From assembly GCF_004363235.1 (NCBI RefSeq), contig NZ_SNYW01000007.1:483064-547063 (forward strand): a stretch of DNA of 64,000 nucleotides, in the 5' to 3' direction. The notes under the pieces were generated by a model. The model worked only from the letters and a program-made list of their open reading frames with translations, searched no databases and was not told the origin of the DNA. The DNA comes from Dongia mobilis (GTDB lineage Bacteria > Pseudomonadota > Alphaproteobacteria > Dongiales > Dongiaceae). Shown here piece by piece: positions 46,278 through 54,874 of the stretch (its first letter is position 1; each line of letters begins with the position of its first letter). Made by a program: the position numbers and the translations under genes.

Positions 46278-47663
46278 TTGACGAATACCAGCGACGCGGC
46301 GGCTGGACCCCTCAAGGTCCTGCATCTCTGCCACAACCACCCGGCGCTGCACCCGGGCGGGACCGAGATCTTTGCCCGCGACCTGCATCGGCAGTTGGCG
46401 ATGACACCGGGGATCGGGAGCATGTTCGTCGGCTGTGTCGACAAGCATCACCGTACGCAGCGGCCCGGCACCGTTTTCCAGGGCATCGGGCACAGGCGCG
46501 ACGAGATGCTGATGTGGACCGGCCATTTCGACAATTTCTACCTGTCGCAGATCGATCTTCATGGCATCGTGCCGGAGTTCAGCGAACTGCTGCGCGAGTT
46601 GAAGCCCGACATCGTCCACTTCCACCATATCCTGCTGCTGGGCGTCGAAATGCTGTTCCTGGTGCGCCGTGTGCTGCCGCGTACCCGGATCCTGCTGTCG
46701 CTGCACGACTATTACGCCATCTGCGCCCATGACGGTCAGATGGTGACGACCGGCGAACGGCGACTCTGCCAGGCGGCATCACCCGATGCCTGCCGCCGCT
46801 GCTTCCCGCAACTCGAGATGGAACAGTTCGTGCTGCGCGAGCGGCATCTGAAGACGCATTTCTCGGTGGTCGACCAGTTCCTGGCACCGTCCGAATTCCT
46901 GCGCCGGCGCTTCATCGCCTGGGGCCTGGCGCCCGAGCGCATCGCCGTCCTCCGCAATGCGCGGCCGCTCGCGGAAGCGGCGCCGCACCGCCCGCTCAAG
47001 CGCGGCCAACGGCGCAACCGCTTCGCCTATTTTGGCAATCTCTCCCCCAACAAGGGGATCCTCGTGCTGCTTGAGGCGGCGAGATTGCTGCAGGAGCGGG
47101 CGCCGGATTCCTTCCGGCTCGACATTTTCGGCGGCGCTCCCTTCCAGAGCGACGGCTTCAAGGCCGATCTCGATGCCGCTCTCAGGCACCTCGGGCCGGT
47201 CGCGCGTTGGCACGGCGCCTATCAGGCCGAGGAGTTGCCGCGCCTGATGCGCGAGGTCGATTGGGTGGTGACGCCGTCGCTGTGGTGGGAAAACGCGCCG
47301 CTGGTGATCGACGAGGCTTTTGCCCATCGCCGCCCGGTGATCGCCAGCGATATCGGCGGCATGGCCGAGGCGGTGGCGCATGGCACCGACGGCATCACTT
47401 TTCGTGCCGGCGACGCGCTGGCCCTGGCCGATGTATTGGCCGGTGCGGCGGCGGACGCCCAGCTTTGGCAACGCCTTGTCGCAGGGATCCGGCCGCACCG
47501 GACCATCGAAATGTGTGCCGCCGATCACGTGGCGACCTACCGGGCCCTGCTGGCGGGGCGCGATGCCCAGCCGGCACGGCAACAGGAGTGGCCGGCTGGG
47601 CAACAGGCAAGGGCGGCGCGCAGCGCGAGGCGGGCGGGCCCCGTCGCTGTAGCGGAAGTCTGA
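46278..47663 (+). CDS. Glycosyltransferase family 4 protein
   Basis: The 461-residue GT-B protein has the acceptor-domain start VLHLCHNHPALHPGGTEIFA, GNLSPNKGILVLLEAARLLQ and the donor site SLWWENAPLVIDEAFAHRRP with the Glu pair. The supported start is TTG at 46278, with AAGGAG seven bases upstream and only 4 nt after the methyltransferase stop. It acts with the neighbouring GT2 and methyltransferase on the surface glycan. The C-terminal 40 residues are rich in Ala/Arg/Gln and may be a disordered tail. Confidence 0.83.
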   Translation: MTNTSDAAAGPLKVLHLCHNHPALHPGGTEIFARDLHRQLAMTPGIGSMFVGCVDKHHRTQRPGTVFQGIGHRRDEMLMWTGHFDNFYLSQIDLHGIVPEFSELLRELKPDIVHFHHILLLGVEMLFLVRRVLPRTRILLSLHDYYAICAHDGQMVTTGERRLCQAASPDACRRCFPQLEMEQFVLRERHLKTHFSVVDQFLAPSEFLRRRFIAWGLAPERIAVLRNARPLAEAAPHRPLKRGQRRNRFAYFGNLSPNKGILVLLEAARLLQERAPDSFRLDIFGGAPFQSDGFKADLDAALRHLGPVARWHGAYQAEELPRLMREVDWVVTPSLWWENAPLVIDEAFAHRRPVIASDIGGMAEAVAHGTDGITFRAGDALALADVLAGAAADAQLWQRLVAGIRPHRTIEMCAADHVATYRALLAGRDAQPARQQEWPAGQQARAARSARRAGPVAVAEV

Positions 47664-47690
47664 GACAGAGCAGGAATGCAGGAACACGAC

Positions 47691-48449
47691 ATGTCGGCGA
47701 ATGCGGAAAAATTGCTGGGCCAGATGGCCGATCGCAGCGGGCGTGCCGGCGAGGCGGCCAGCCTGCAGGGCTATATCGACGCGATCGAACCGGACCGCAT
47801 CTATGGCTGGGCCTGGAACAGCAGCGATCCCTCGGAGCGGCTCTCGGTCGAGATCCGCCAGGGCGAGCAGTTGATCGTGCGGCTGGAGGCGAGCCAGCCG
47901 CGTCCGGATCTGGTGGCGAACGGCATCGGCGACGGCCGGTATGCCTTCATCGCCAACATTCCGGCGATTGCCGAGATCGACCGGGCTTCGCCGGTATCGG
48001 TCGTCGCCATGACCGCCGATGGCAGTGCCGAGCTGGAGTTGCGCCGCCAGCCGGCACAGGAGGGCAGCGGTCGCGGCAATTCCATCGGCCCGGTCAGCGC
48101 CGCCGTGCTGGGCGAGATCCGCGCCCGCGACCAGCGCCTGCAGGGCCAGTTGCGCCAGCTGGTGAGCGTCGCCCAAGAACGCGGCGGCCTCGACCAGGAG
48201 ATGCATGACCGCCTGAGCCACGCATTGGCCAGGCTGGATCTGGCCCTGCCCGAGATCGAGCGTCGTGTGGGCGCGCTCGAGGTCTTCGAGTTGCGCTTCG
48301 AGACGCTGCTGCAGAAGACCGACAAGCGCCTCGGCAGCATGGAGGCGCTGCTGAAGCCGCGCCAGCCCTGGCTGCTCCGGCTGTGGGCCCTGCTGGCGAC
48401 CCTTGCCGCCTTCGGCCTTGTCGCCCATCAGCTGCTGCGGGGTGCCTGA
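47691..48449 (+). CDS. Membrane-anchored coiled-coil protein with a beta-domain
   Basis: The 252-residue protein has an N-terminal beta-sandwich-like domain from about residue 22 to 98 (GYIDAIEPDRIYGWAWN, then GDGRYAFIANIP), of the kind found in several alphaproteobacterial glycosyltransferases and surface proteins. A long predicted coiled coil follows (about 130-215), then one C-terminal membrane span (LWALLATLAAFGLVAHQLL). I chose ATG at 47691, with AGGAA six bases upstream, over ATG at 47676. It lies directly before the type I secretion ABC gene, 2 nt away. I do not recognise a function; it may link glycan or secretion complex to the membrane. Confidence 0.65.
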   Translation: MSANAEKLLGQMADRSGRAGEAASLQGYIDAIEPDRIYGWAWNSSDPSERLSVEIRQGEQLIVRLEASQPRPDLVANGIGDGRYAFIANIPAIAEIDRASPVSVVAMTADGSAELELRRQPAQEGSGRGNSIGPVSAAVLGEIRARDQRLQGQLRQLVSVAQERGGLDQEMHDRLSHALARLDLALPEIERRVGALEVFELRFETLLQKTDKRLGSMEALLKPRQPWLLRLWALLATLAAFGLVAHQLLRGA

Positions 48450-48451
48450 AG

Positions 48452-50200
48452 ATGGCTCTCGCCAAATCCCGCACCGACAACACCGCTTTCGAGGATGCGA
48501 TCCGCACCCTGCGCGGTGGTTTCGTATTTGTCGCGATCCTCACCGCCGTACTCTGCCTCTGCCAGCTGATCGTGCCGCTCTTCATGATCCAGGTCTATGA
48601 CCGCGTGCTCGGCAGCCGCAACATGGACACGCTCGCCATGCTGGTGGTGGTGTCGGCCGGCGGGCTGATGCTGCTGGGGTCGCTCGATTACATCCGCAGT
48701 CGGGTCTATCACGTGCTGGGCCATCGCCTGATGCGCCGCCTGCAGCAGCCGACCCTGCAGGCAGCCGTGGACGGCGCGCTCGAGGGGCGTACCAGCAATC
48801 CCGGCCAGGCCCTGCGTGACCTCACCGAACTCCGGCAATTCATCACCGGTTCGGCCATCAACGTGCCGTTCGAGGCGATGTTCACGCCGCTCTTCCTTGC
48901 CGTCATGTTCCTGATGCACCCGGTCTACGGCTTCATGGCCCTGTTTGCCGCCTTCCTGCTGATCTCGCTCAGCATTGCGATGGAGATCGTGGCGCGGCGT
49001 CCGCTGGCCGAGGCGAACGAGGCTGCGGTTAAGAGCATGGGCGCCACCTCCGCCGCCTTGCGCAATGCCGAGGTGATCCAGGCCATGGGTATGCTGCCAG
49101 CCATCGCCGGCCGCTGGGAGAAGGACCAGCGCCGCGTGCTCGCCGGCCTCGACGAGGGCAACCAGCGCAGCCGGGCGCTTTCCGCCACCTCGAAGACGAT
49201 CCGCTACATGCTGCAGATCGCGATGCTGTCGATCGGCGCCATCCTGGTGATCCAGCGCGAGGCGACGCCCGGCACCATGGTGGCTGCCTCGATCATCATG
49301 GGCCGCATGCTGTTGCCATTCGACCAGTTGATCGAAGGCTGGCGGCAATGGGTGTCGGCGCGCGGCACCTATCGCCGCCTCCGGGAACTGGTGGGCCGCA
49401 GCGAAACCCGCCATGCCGGCATGTCGCTCGCCAATCCGGAGGGACGCCTCAATGTCGAGCGCCTCACCTTCGTGCCGCCGGGTGCCGACCGCCCGGTCCT
49501 GCGCAATATCAGCTTCAGCCTCGAGCCCGGCGAGGTGCTGGGTGTCATCGGCCCCTCGGCGGCCGGCAAGTCGACATTGGCCCGCCTGCTGGTGGGCGTC
49601 TGGCGGCCGACCGGCGGCGCCGTCTATCTCGACGGCCAGAACGTGGTCAATTGGGACCGCGCCGCCTTCGGCCGCGCCGTCGGCTATCTGCCGCAATCGG
49701 TCTCGCTGCTGGACGGCTCGGTGCGCGACAACATTTCGCACATGGCGCCAGCTGACCCGGCCGAGGTGGTGGCCGCCGCGCGCCGCGCCGACGTGCACGA
49801 GACCATCGGCGCGCTGCCCCATGGCTACGACACCGAGATCGGCGAACAGGGCTACTCGCTTTCCGGCGGCCAGCGCCAGCGCATCGGCCTTGCCCGCGCG
49901 CTGTTCGGCAGCCCGGTCTTCATGGTACTGGACGAACCCAACGCCAATCTCGACCAGAGCGGCGAGCAGGCGCTGATGAACGCGCTGGCGGCGGCCAAGG
50001 CCGACGGCACCACGATCATTCTCATCACGCACCGCCCTTCCATCGTCGGTGTCTGTGACAAGCTGCTGGTGCTCCGTGAAGGCGGCATGGCGCAGTTCGG
50101 CCCGCGCGCCGACGTGCTGCGTTCGGTTACCGCCGCCAGCAAGAACGACAACAACGCGGTGCCGGGCCAGGGCGGCGTCGCCAGGCTGGTGAAGTCATGA
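48452..50200 (+). CDS. Type I secretion ABC transporter (permease/ATPase fusion, PrtD type)
   Basis: The 582-residue protein has an N-terminal transmembrane region with six spans starting at about residue 25 and a C-terminal ATPase with Walker A GPSAAGKST, signature LSGGQRQRIGLARAL, Walker B VFMVLDEPNANLD and switch histidine in THRPS. There is no N-terminal C39-type domain, so it belongs to the PrtD group that exports RTX proteins. It is the obvious exporter for the RTX protein encoded at 42219. Its stop overlaps the HlyD gene start (ATGA). Confidence 0.92.
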   Translation: MALAKSRTDNTAFEDAIRTLRGGFVFVAILTAVLCLCQLIVPLFMIQVYDRVLGSRNMDTLAMLVVVSAGGLMLLGSLDYIRSRVYHVLGHRLMRRLQQPTLQAAVDGALEGRTSNPGQALRDLTELRQFITGSAINVPFEAMFTPLFLAVMFLMHPVYGFMALFAAFLLISLSIAMEIVARRPLAEANEAAVKSMGATSAALRNAEVIQAMGMLPAIAGRWEKDQRRVLAGLDEGNQRSRALSATSKTIRYMLQIAMLSIGAILVIQREATPGTMVAASIIMGRMLLPFDQLIEGWRQWVSARGTYRRLRELVGRSETRHAGMSLANPEGRLNVERLTFVPPGADRPVLRNISFSLEPGEVLGVIGPSAAGKSTLARLLVGVWRPTGGAVYLDGQNVVNWDRAAFGRAVGYLPQSVSLLDGSVRDNISHMAPADPAEVVAAARRADVHETIGALPHGYDTEIGEQGYSLSGGQRQRIGLARALFGSPVFMVLDEPNANLDQSGEQALMNALAAAKADGTTIILITHRPSIVGVCDKLLVLREGGMAQFGPRADVLRSVTAASKNDNNAVPGQGGVARLVKS

Positions 50201-51522
50201 CCGCGATCGATTTCGACGACGGCACCCTGCTGCGGCCAGAACCCAGCCTGCGCCGCTATGTGATTGCCGGCTTTGGTGCCATCGCGCTTGGGCTCGGTGG
50301 CTTCCTGTTGTGGGGCTTCCTGGCCTCGCTCGACCGTGCCGCCATCGCTGATGGTACCGTCGTGGTCGAAAGCAACCGCAAGACCGTGCAGCACCTGGAA
50401 GGCGGCATCATCAAGGAATTGCTGGTGCGCGAGGGCGACCTGGTCCAGGCGGGCGACGTGCTGCTGCGCCTCGACCCGGTCCAGGTGGAGGCGTCACTCG
50501 ATCAGATCGACATGGAGCGCTATTCGCGCCTCGCCCGGATCGCGCGGCTGCAGGCCGAGCAGGGCGACGCGGATGCTGTCGTCTTCCCGGGCGAACTGAC
50601 CTCGCGCCGGGACGACGCGGCTGTTGCCGCGCTGATTGCCTCGCAGCAATCCCTGTTTGCCGCCCGCCGCAGCGCCTTTGTCGAAGGCATCGACATGCGG
50701 CACCGCAAGATTGGCGAGATCGAAAACCAGATCAATGGCATGAAAAGCCAGATCGCCGCCAATCGCGAGATGCGCGAGATCGCCGAGAAGCAGCTGGTGA
50801 CCGTGCGCGACCTCTATGCCAAGGGACTTGCCCAGATCCCGCGCCTGCGCGGCCTCGAGAGCGAGGTCGCCGAGCTGGGTGGCAAGATCGGCGAATTGCA
50901 GGCCGCGATCGCCGGTGCCAATGAGACCATCGCCGGTCTGCGGATCGAGATCGAGAATCTGCGCTCGACCCGGGCCAGCGAGGTGGCGTCCGAGTTGCAG
51001 CAGGTGCTGACCGAGGGCTCGGACTATGCCGGCCGTCATGCAGCCCTCACCGATGTGCTGGGGCGGCTCGATCTCAGGGCGCCGCAGAGCGGCCGGATCG
51101 TCAATTTGCAGGTCTTCGGCCCGGGCGCGGTGCTCACCCCCGGCCAGCCGGTGCTCGACATCGTACCGCAGGACGAGCAATTGCTGGTCGAGGCCAAGGT
51201 GAAGACCGATGACATCGACACCGTCCATGTCGGGCTGCCGGCCGAGGTGCGCCTGCTTGCCTACAAGCAGCGCCGCGTGCCGCCGATCAAGGGCGAAGTC
51301 ATCAACGTCTCGGCCGACCGCTTCGTCGAGGAAACCTCGGGCGTTGCCTATTATATCGCCCGGGTGCGACTGGATCTCGCCACCCTCCCGCCCGAAATGA
51401 ACGTCGCCCCCTATCCCGGCATGCCGGCCGAGGTGCTGATCGCGGCAGGCGAGCGCCGGGCCATCGACTATTTCATCTCGCCCATCACCGACAGCTGGAA
51501 CCGCGCCTTCCGCGAGGAATAG
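50197..51522 (+). CDS. HlyD family type I secretion periplasmic adaptor
   Basis: The 441-residue protein has a short cytoplasmic N-terminus, one membrane span (FGAIALGLGGFLLWGFLASL), a lipoyl-like hairpin domain (VVESNRKTVQHLEGGIIKEL), a long coiled coil at about residues 100-275 and a C-terminal membrane-fusion block (RLDLRAPQSGRIVNLQVFGP). It bridges the ABC exporter to an outer membrane TolC homologue, which is not in the window. Coupled by overlap to the ABC gene. Confidence 0.93.
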   Translation: MTAIDFDDGTLLRPEPSLRRYVIAGFGAIALGLGGFLLWGFLASLDRAAIADGTVVVESNRKTVQHLEGGIIKELLVREGDLVQAGDVLLRLDPVQVEASLDQIDMERYSRLARIARLQAEQGDADAVVFPGELTSRRDDAAVAALIASQQSLFAARRSAFVEGIDMRHRKIGEIENQINGMKSQIAANREMREIAEKQLVTVRDLYAKGLAQIPRLRGLESEVAELGGKIGELQAAIAGANETIAGLRIEIENLRSTRASEVASELQQVLTEGSDYAGRHAALTDVLGRLDLRAPQSGRIVNLQVFGPGAVLTPGQPVLDIVPQDEQLLVEAKVKTDDIDTVHVGLPAEVRLLAYKQRRVPPIKGEVINVSADRFVEETSGVAYYIARVRLDLATLPPEMNVAPYPGMPAEVLIAAGERRAIDYFISPITDSWNRAFREE

Positions 51523-51674
51523 CTTCCCGCGCGACATTTCCGTCGGATGTGAGAGGATAGCGGCATGCGGGGAGGGTGCGGTGGCATCGCCCCGCGCCGA
51601 TCCGGGCGGTTGGCTTCGAGGAAAAAAGTCATGCAGCTCTCCCGCGGCGGGCACGCGTGAGTGAGGCGTCGGAT

Positions 51675-52193
51675 ATGCCGAGCGGCTTCCGTCCGTTCGT
51701 CGATCTCGACCAGGCGCGGATGCGCGCGACGCGTCGCCTGTTCGCCTATTGGCGGGCCAATAGTGCCGCACGGCGGTTCCACCGCACCGATATCGACCCG
51801 GCGGCGATCGTCGAAATCCTGCCCTTCCTCATCCTCGGCGACATCGAATCCGCGCCGTTCCGTGTGCGCTTCCGCCTGGTCGGCACCAGCGTCGCCGAAT
51901 TCAGCCGCCTCGACTTCTCCGGCAGGTATCTTGACGAACTCAACTACGGCGCCCGCGACAGCGTCGACTGGTCGGACTGCTACGCCCACGTCCATGACCG
52001 CCGGGAACCGGTCATCGGCACTAATCGGATCAGCTTCCTGGACGGCAAGGTCTCGACCTACGAATTCTGCATTCTGCCGCTCTGGCGCGGCGCCGATCCG
52101 GCGGGCAGTTTCGTCGCCAGCGAATCCTATGAAGGCTTCGACCGCTTCGATATTCCCGACCTCGAGCCGGTCGGAAAGCGGCGTCACCGATAG
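51675..52193 (+). CDS. PAS domain protein (PAS_5 type)
   Basis: The 172-residue protein matches the single-domain alphaproteobacterial PAS family: IDPAAIVEILPFLILGDIES, then FRVRFRLVGTSVAEF and LDFSGRYLDEL. Such proteins bind small ligands or partners; no output domain is attached. ATG at 51675 has GAGG upstream; GTG at 51657 is possible. Its last 10 bp overlap the convergent dctM gene. A link to the glycan locus is not established. Confidence 0.72.
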   Translation: MPSGFRPFVDLDQARMRATRRLFAYWRANSAARRFHRTDIDPAAIVEILPFLILGDIESAPFRVRFRLVGTSVAEFSRLDFSGRYLDELNYGARDSVDWSDCYAHVHDRREPVIGTNRISFLDGKVSTYEFCILPLWRGADPAGSFVASESYEGFDRFDIPDLEPVGKRRHR

Positions 52194-54148
52194 ATGACGC
52201 TGGGCAGCCACAGGCCGATCGCCGGGAACATGTAGAGTAGGAACATGGCGACGACCTGTATCAGCATGAACGGAATCATGCCGGCGAAGATCTGGTTAAG
52301 CGTCACATGCGGCGGCGCCACGCCCTTCAGGTAGAAGGCGGCCATGGCGACCGGCGGCGACAGGAAGGCGGTCTGCAGATTGAGCGCCACCATCAGGCCG
52401 AAGAACAGCGGGTCGATATTGAAATGGCTCAGCAACGGTATGAAGATGGGCATGAAGATGACGATGATCTCGGTCCATTCCAGCGGCCAGCCCAGGATGA
52501 AGATGATCACCTGGGAAAGCAGCATGAACTCGATCGGCGTCAGGTTGAGGCCCAGCACCCAATTCTCGATCAGATCCTGTCCGCCCAGCAAGGCGAAGGC
52601 GGCCGAGAAGATGGCCGAGCCGACGAACAACCAGCAGACCATGGCCGAGGTCTTGGCCGTGAGATAGACCGATTCCCGCAGCACCACCCAGTTCATCTGC
52701 CGATAGGCGACGGCAAGAAGGGCGCCGCCCAGGGCGCCGATCGCTGCAGCTTCGGTCGGCGTCGCCAGGCCGAAGACGATCGAGCCCAGGACGGCGAGGA
52801 TCAGCACCGAGAGTGGCACGAAGGATTGCAGCAGCAGGCGGTAGATCTGGTAGCGCGGGAAATTGAGCAGCGCATAGAAGACGCCGAGGCACGCGATGCC
52901 CGCCGCCAATACCCACCAATAGATCCCGGGTGCCGGAACGCGCGCCGGACTGTCTGCAGCTTCCGTCGATGCCGGTTGCTCCGCCACGGGCTCCGACAGG
53001 GTCGGTTCGGGTACTGCCAATGGCGGCTCGGCCAGCGCATCGCCAAGCGGCGGCTCTGCCAGGGTGTCACCGAGCGGGGGCTCGGCTAATCCGCCCTCGA
53101 CGGGCGGCTCCGCGAGACCGTCCGCCAGCGGTGGTTCGGCGAGACCGCCGGCATCCGACCAGTTGTCGGCGCCGCTGCCCATCTCCACCAATCCGCTGTC
53201 GAATGCCTCCGGGGGTTCGGTGATGCCACGATAGACCAGACCCATCAGCAGCGCGAAGGTGAGTGCGGGAATGGCCAGCAACAACAACTCCCGCCAGACC
53301 CGCGGCGCGGCGCTGACCGGTCCCTGGCCGAAGGCGGCTCGCAGCAGGCGCAACGGCGCCCAGCTATGCCGCCGGCCGCCCGAGAGGCTGGCGAGCAGCG
53401 GTGGCAGTACGACCTCGCGTTCGGCTGGCGGCAGCGGCGGCGCCAGCTTCGGCCAGATCCAGGATACCAGCACCACCGCGAGGACATAGAGCGCCGTCAG
53501 CATCAAGCCTGGAAAGAAGGCACCGGCATAAAGCTGCACCACCGACACGCCGGCCGTGGCGCCATAGACGATCAGCAGCACCGATGGCGGAATGAGGATG
53601 CCGAGGCAGCCACCGGCCGTGATGGCACCGGCCGAAAGGCGGATGTCATAGCCGGCCTTCAGCATGGCCGGGAAGGCCAGCAGCCCCATCAGCGTCACGA
53701 CCGCGCCGACGATACCGGTCGCCGTGGCGAAGATGGCGCAGGTGATCAGCGTTGCCACCGCCAGCGAGCCCGGCAGCCAGGCGGTGGCAAGATGAAGGCT
53801 GGTGAACAGGCGCTGGATCAGGTTGGCGCGTTCGACCAGATAACCCATGAAGACGAACAGCGGCACTGCGATGAGGACGTCGTTGGACATCACACCATAG
53901 GTTCGCTGGACCATCAATGTCAGGGTATGGGTGGTGTTGAAGTCGAAGGCCATCCAGGTGAAAACCATGCCGAGGCCCATCAGCGTGAAGGCGGTCGGGA
54001 ATCCCAGCATGATGCTGACCACGATCAGCGCCAGCATGAGGAGGCCGAGATGACCGGATTCCATCTCCGACGGCGGCGGCAGGATAACGGCGGCGCCAAT
54101 CAGGATGATCGCCATCAGCGTGAAGCCGAACCACAATTCCTTTCTCAT
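52184..54148 (-). CDS. dctM: TRAP transporter large permease (DctM) with repeat insert
   Basis: The 654-residue protein exceeds the usual 420-450 residues. The DctM fold is split: spans to about residue 235 (including SNDVLIAVPLFVFMGYLVER and GCLGILIPPSVLLIVYG), then an insert of about 170 residues with extra spans near 285-305 and 408-428. Between these lies a Pro/Glu/Leu-rich region with five nonapeptides at residues 334-378; typical DctM sequence then resumes (ATPTEAAAIGALGGALLA). ATG at 54148 overlaps the dctQ stop; the long open frame upstream has no DctM character. It is the channel of a Na+- or H+-driven organic acid importer. Confidence 0.87.
   Translation of the reverse strand: MRKELWFGFTLMAIILIGAAVILPPPSEMESGHLGLLMLALIVVSIMLGFPTAFTLMGLGMVFTWMAFDFNTTHTLTLMVQRTYGVMSNDVLIAVPLFVFMGYLVERANLIQRLFTSLHLATAWLPGSLAVATLITCAIFATATGIVGAVVTLMGLLAFPAMLKAGYDIRLSAGAITAGGCLGILIPPSVLLIVYGATAGVSVVQLYAGAFFPGLMLTALYVLAVVLVSWIWPKLAPPLPPAEREVVLPPLLASLSGGRRHSWAPLRLLRAAFGQGPVSAAPRVWRELLLLAIPALTFALLMGLVYRGITEPPEAFDSGLVEMGSGADNWSDAGGLAEPPLADGLAEPPVEGGLAEPPLGDTLAEPPLGDALAEPPLAVPEPTLSEPVAEQPASTEAADSPARVPAPGIYWWVLAAGIACLGVFYALLNFPRYQIYRLLLQSFVPLSVLILAVLGSIVFGLATPTEAAAIGALGGALLAVAYRQMNWVVLRESVYLTAKTSAMVCWLFVGSAIFSAAFALLGGQDLIENWVLGLNLTPIEFMLLSQVIIFILGWPLEWTEIIVIFMPIFIPLLSHFNIDPLFFGLMVALNLQTAFLSPPVAMAAFYLKGVAPPHVTLNQIFAGMIPFMLIQVVAMFLLYMFPAIGLWLPSVIYR
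53015..53149 (-). repeat. Five tandem 27-bp units within dctM
   Basis: Codons 334-378 encode five consecutive nonapeptides: GGLAEPPLA, DGLAEPPVE, GGLAEPPLG, DTLAEPPLG, DALAEPPLA. A degenerate copy (SEP, EPTLSEP) follows. The units share the core LAEPP. They sit in the loop between two inserted membrane spans. Confidence 0.92.
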
Positions 54149-54789
54149 CGGCTGCGCGCGCCCCTGTCTTCCCCGGTTTCCGCGCCGGTGACATAACGAT
54201 CGAGGGCGGCGATGTCGGCGTCGCTCACATGGACCATCTCTTTGAGTTTTTCGACGTCGACCTCGGCGACATCTCCGGCGCGCGGCGGCCATTTGCCGAG
54301 CCTGAGGCAGGCCACGCAGCGCGCCATTTCGACGAAACCCTGCAGCAGCAGCAGGCCGCCGGCAATCGGGATGACCGTCTTGAAGGGATAGATCGGCGGG
54401 CCGTCGGCCGAGATCGAGGAGTGCTCGTTGATCGCCCAGGATTCGGCCGCGAAGATCCAGCCGGCCCAGGCCAGGGCGACGACGCCCGGCACGAAGAAGA
54501 AGATATAGAGGATGAGGTCGATCGAGGCCTGCACACGCGGCCGGAAGAACGTATACAGCACGTCGCCGCGCACATGCCCGCCCTGGGCTAGGGTATAGGC
54601 GCCGGCCATCATGAACAGCAGCCCGTACAGCATCGCCTGCGCGTCGAACACCCAGGCATGGGGTGTCCCCAGGACATAGCGTGAAAAGACCTCCCAGCTG
54701 ATCATCAGGGTAAGCACAATGATCGACCAGGCGCAAAGCCGCCCGGACCAGATGCTCAACAGGTCAATCCATCCGAGAAATGTCCGCAT
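54145..54789 (-). CDS. dctQ: TRAP transporter small permease (DctQ)
   Basis: The 214-residue protein has four membrane spans (first: LCAWSIIVLTLMISWEVFSR; with FSRYVLGTPHAWVFDAQAMLYG, cited in part, as the family block) and an unusually long acidic cytoplasmic tail (VAEVDVEKLKEMVHVSD...). It pairs with DctM, whose start overlaps its stop by 4 bp. It follows the binding protein gene after a strong hairpin. Confidence 0.88.
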   Translation of the reverse strand: MRTFLGWIDLLSIWSGRLCAWSIIVLTLMISWEVFSRYVLGTPHAWVFDAQAMLYGLLFMMAGAYTLAQGGHVRGDVLYTFFRPRVQASIDLILYIFFFVPGVVALAWAGWIFAAESWAINEHSSISADGPPIYPFKTVIPIAGGLLLLQGFVEMARCVACLRLGKWPPRAGDVAEVDVEKLKEMVHVSDADIAALDRYVTGAETGEDRGARSR

Positions 54790-54827
54790 CGGCGTCCCGT
54801 GCAGTGATCGGCGCGGCGGGAAAGCAA

Positions 54828-54861
54828 AGCGGGGTCCGGCCCGGTTTCGCCGGACCCCGCT
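54828..54861 (-). terminator. Stem-loop between dctP and dctQ
   Basis: A perfect 13-bp inverted repeat (AGCGGGGTCCGGC at 54828-54840 with its complement at 54849-54861, 8-nt loop) lies 13 nt after the dctP stop. On the minus strand it is followed by TTTGCTTT. As partial terminator or mRNA stabiliser it would raise binding protein over permease levels. Confidence 0.72.
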
Positions 54862-54874
54862 CGGCCGATGCCGC

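Noticed and set aside
54149-54736. Long open extension in frame upstream of dctM
   Set aside because: It lies entirely within dctQ in another frame, is Arg/Ala/Gly-rich with no membrane pattern, and the DctM N-terminus MRKELWFGF starts at 54148 with an ATGA overlap.
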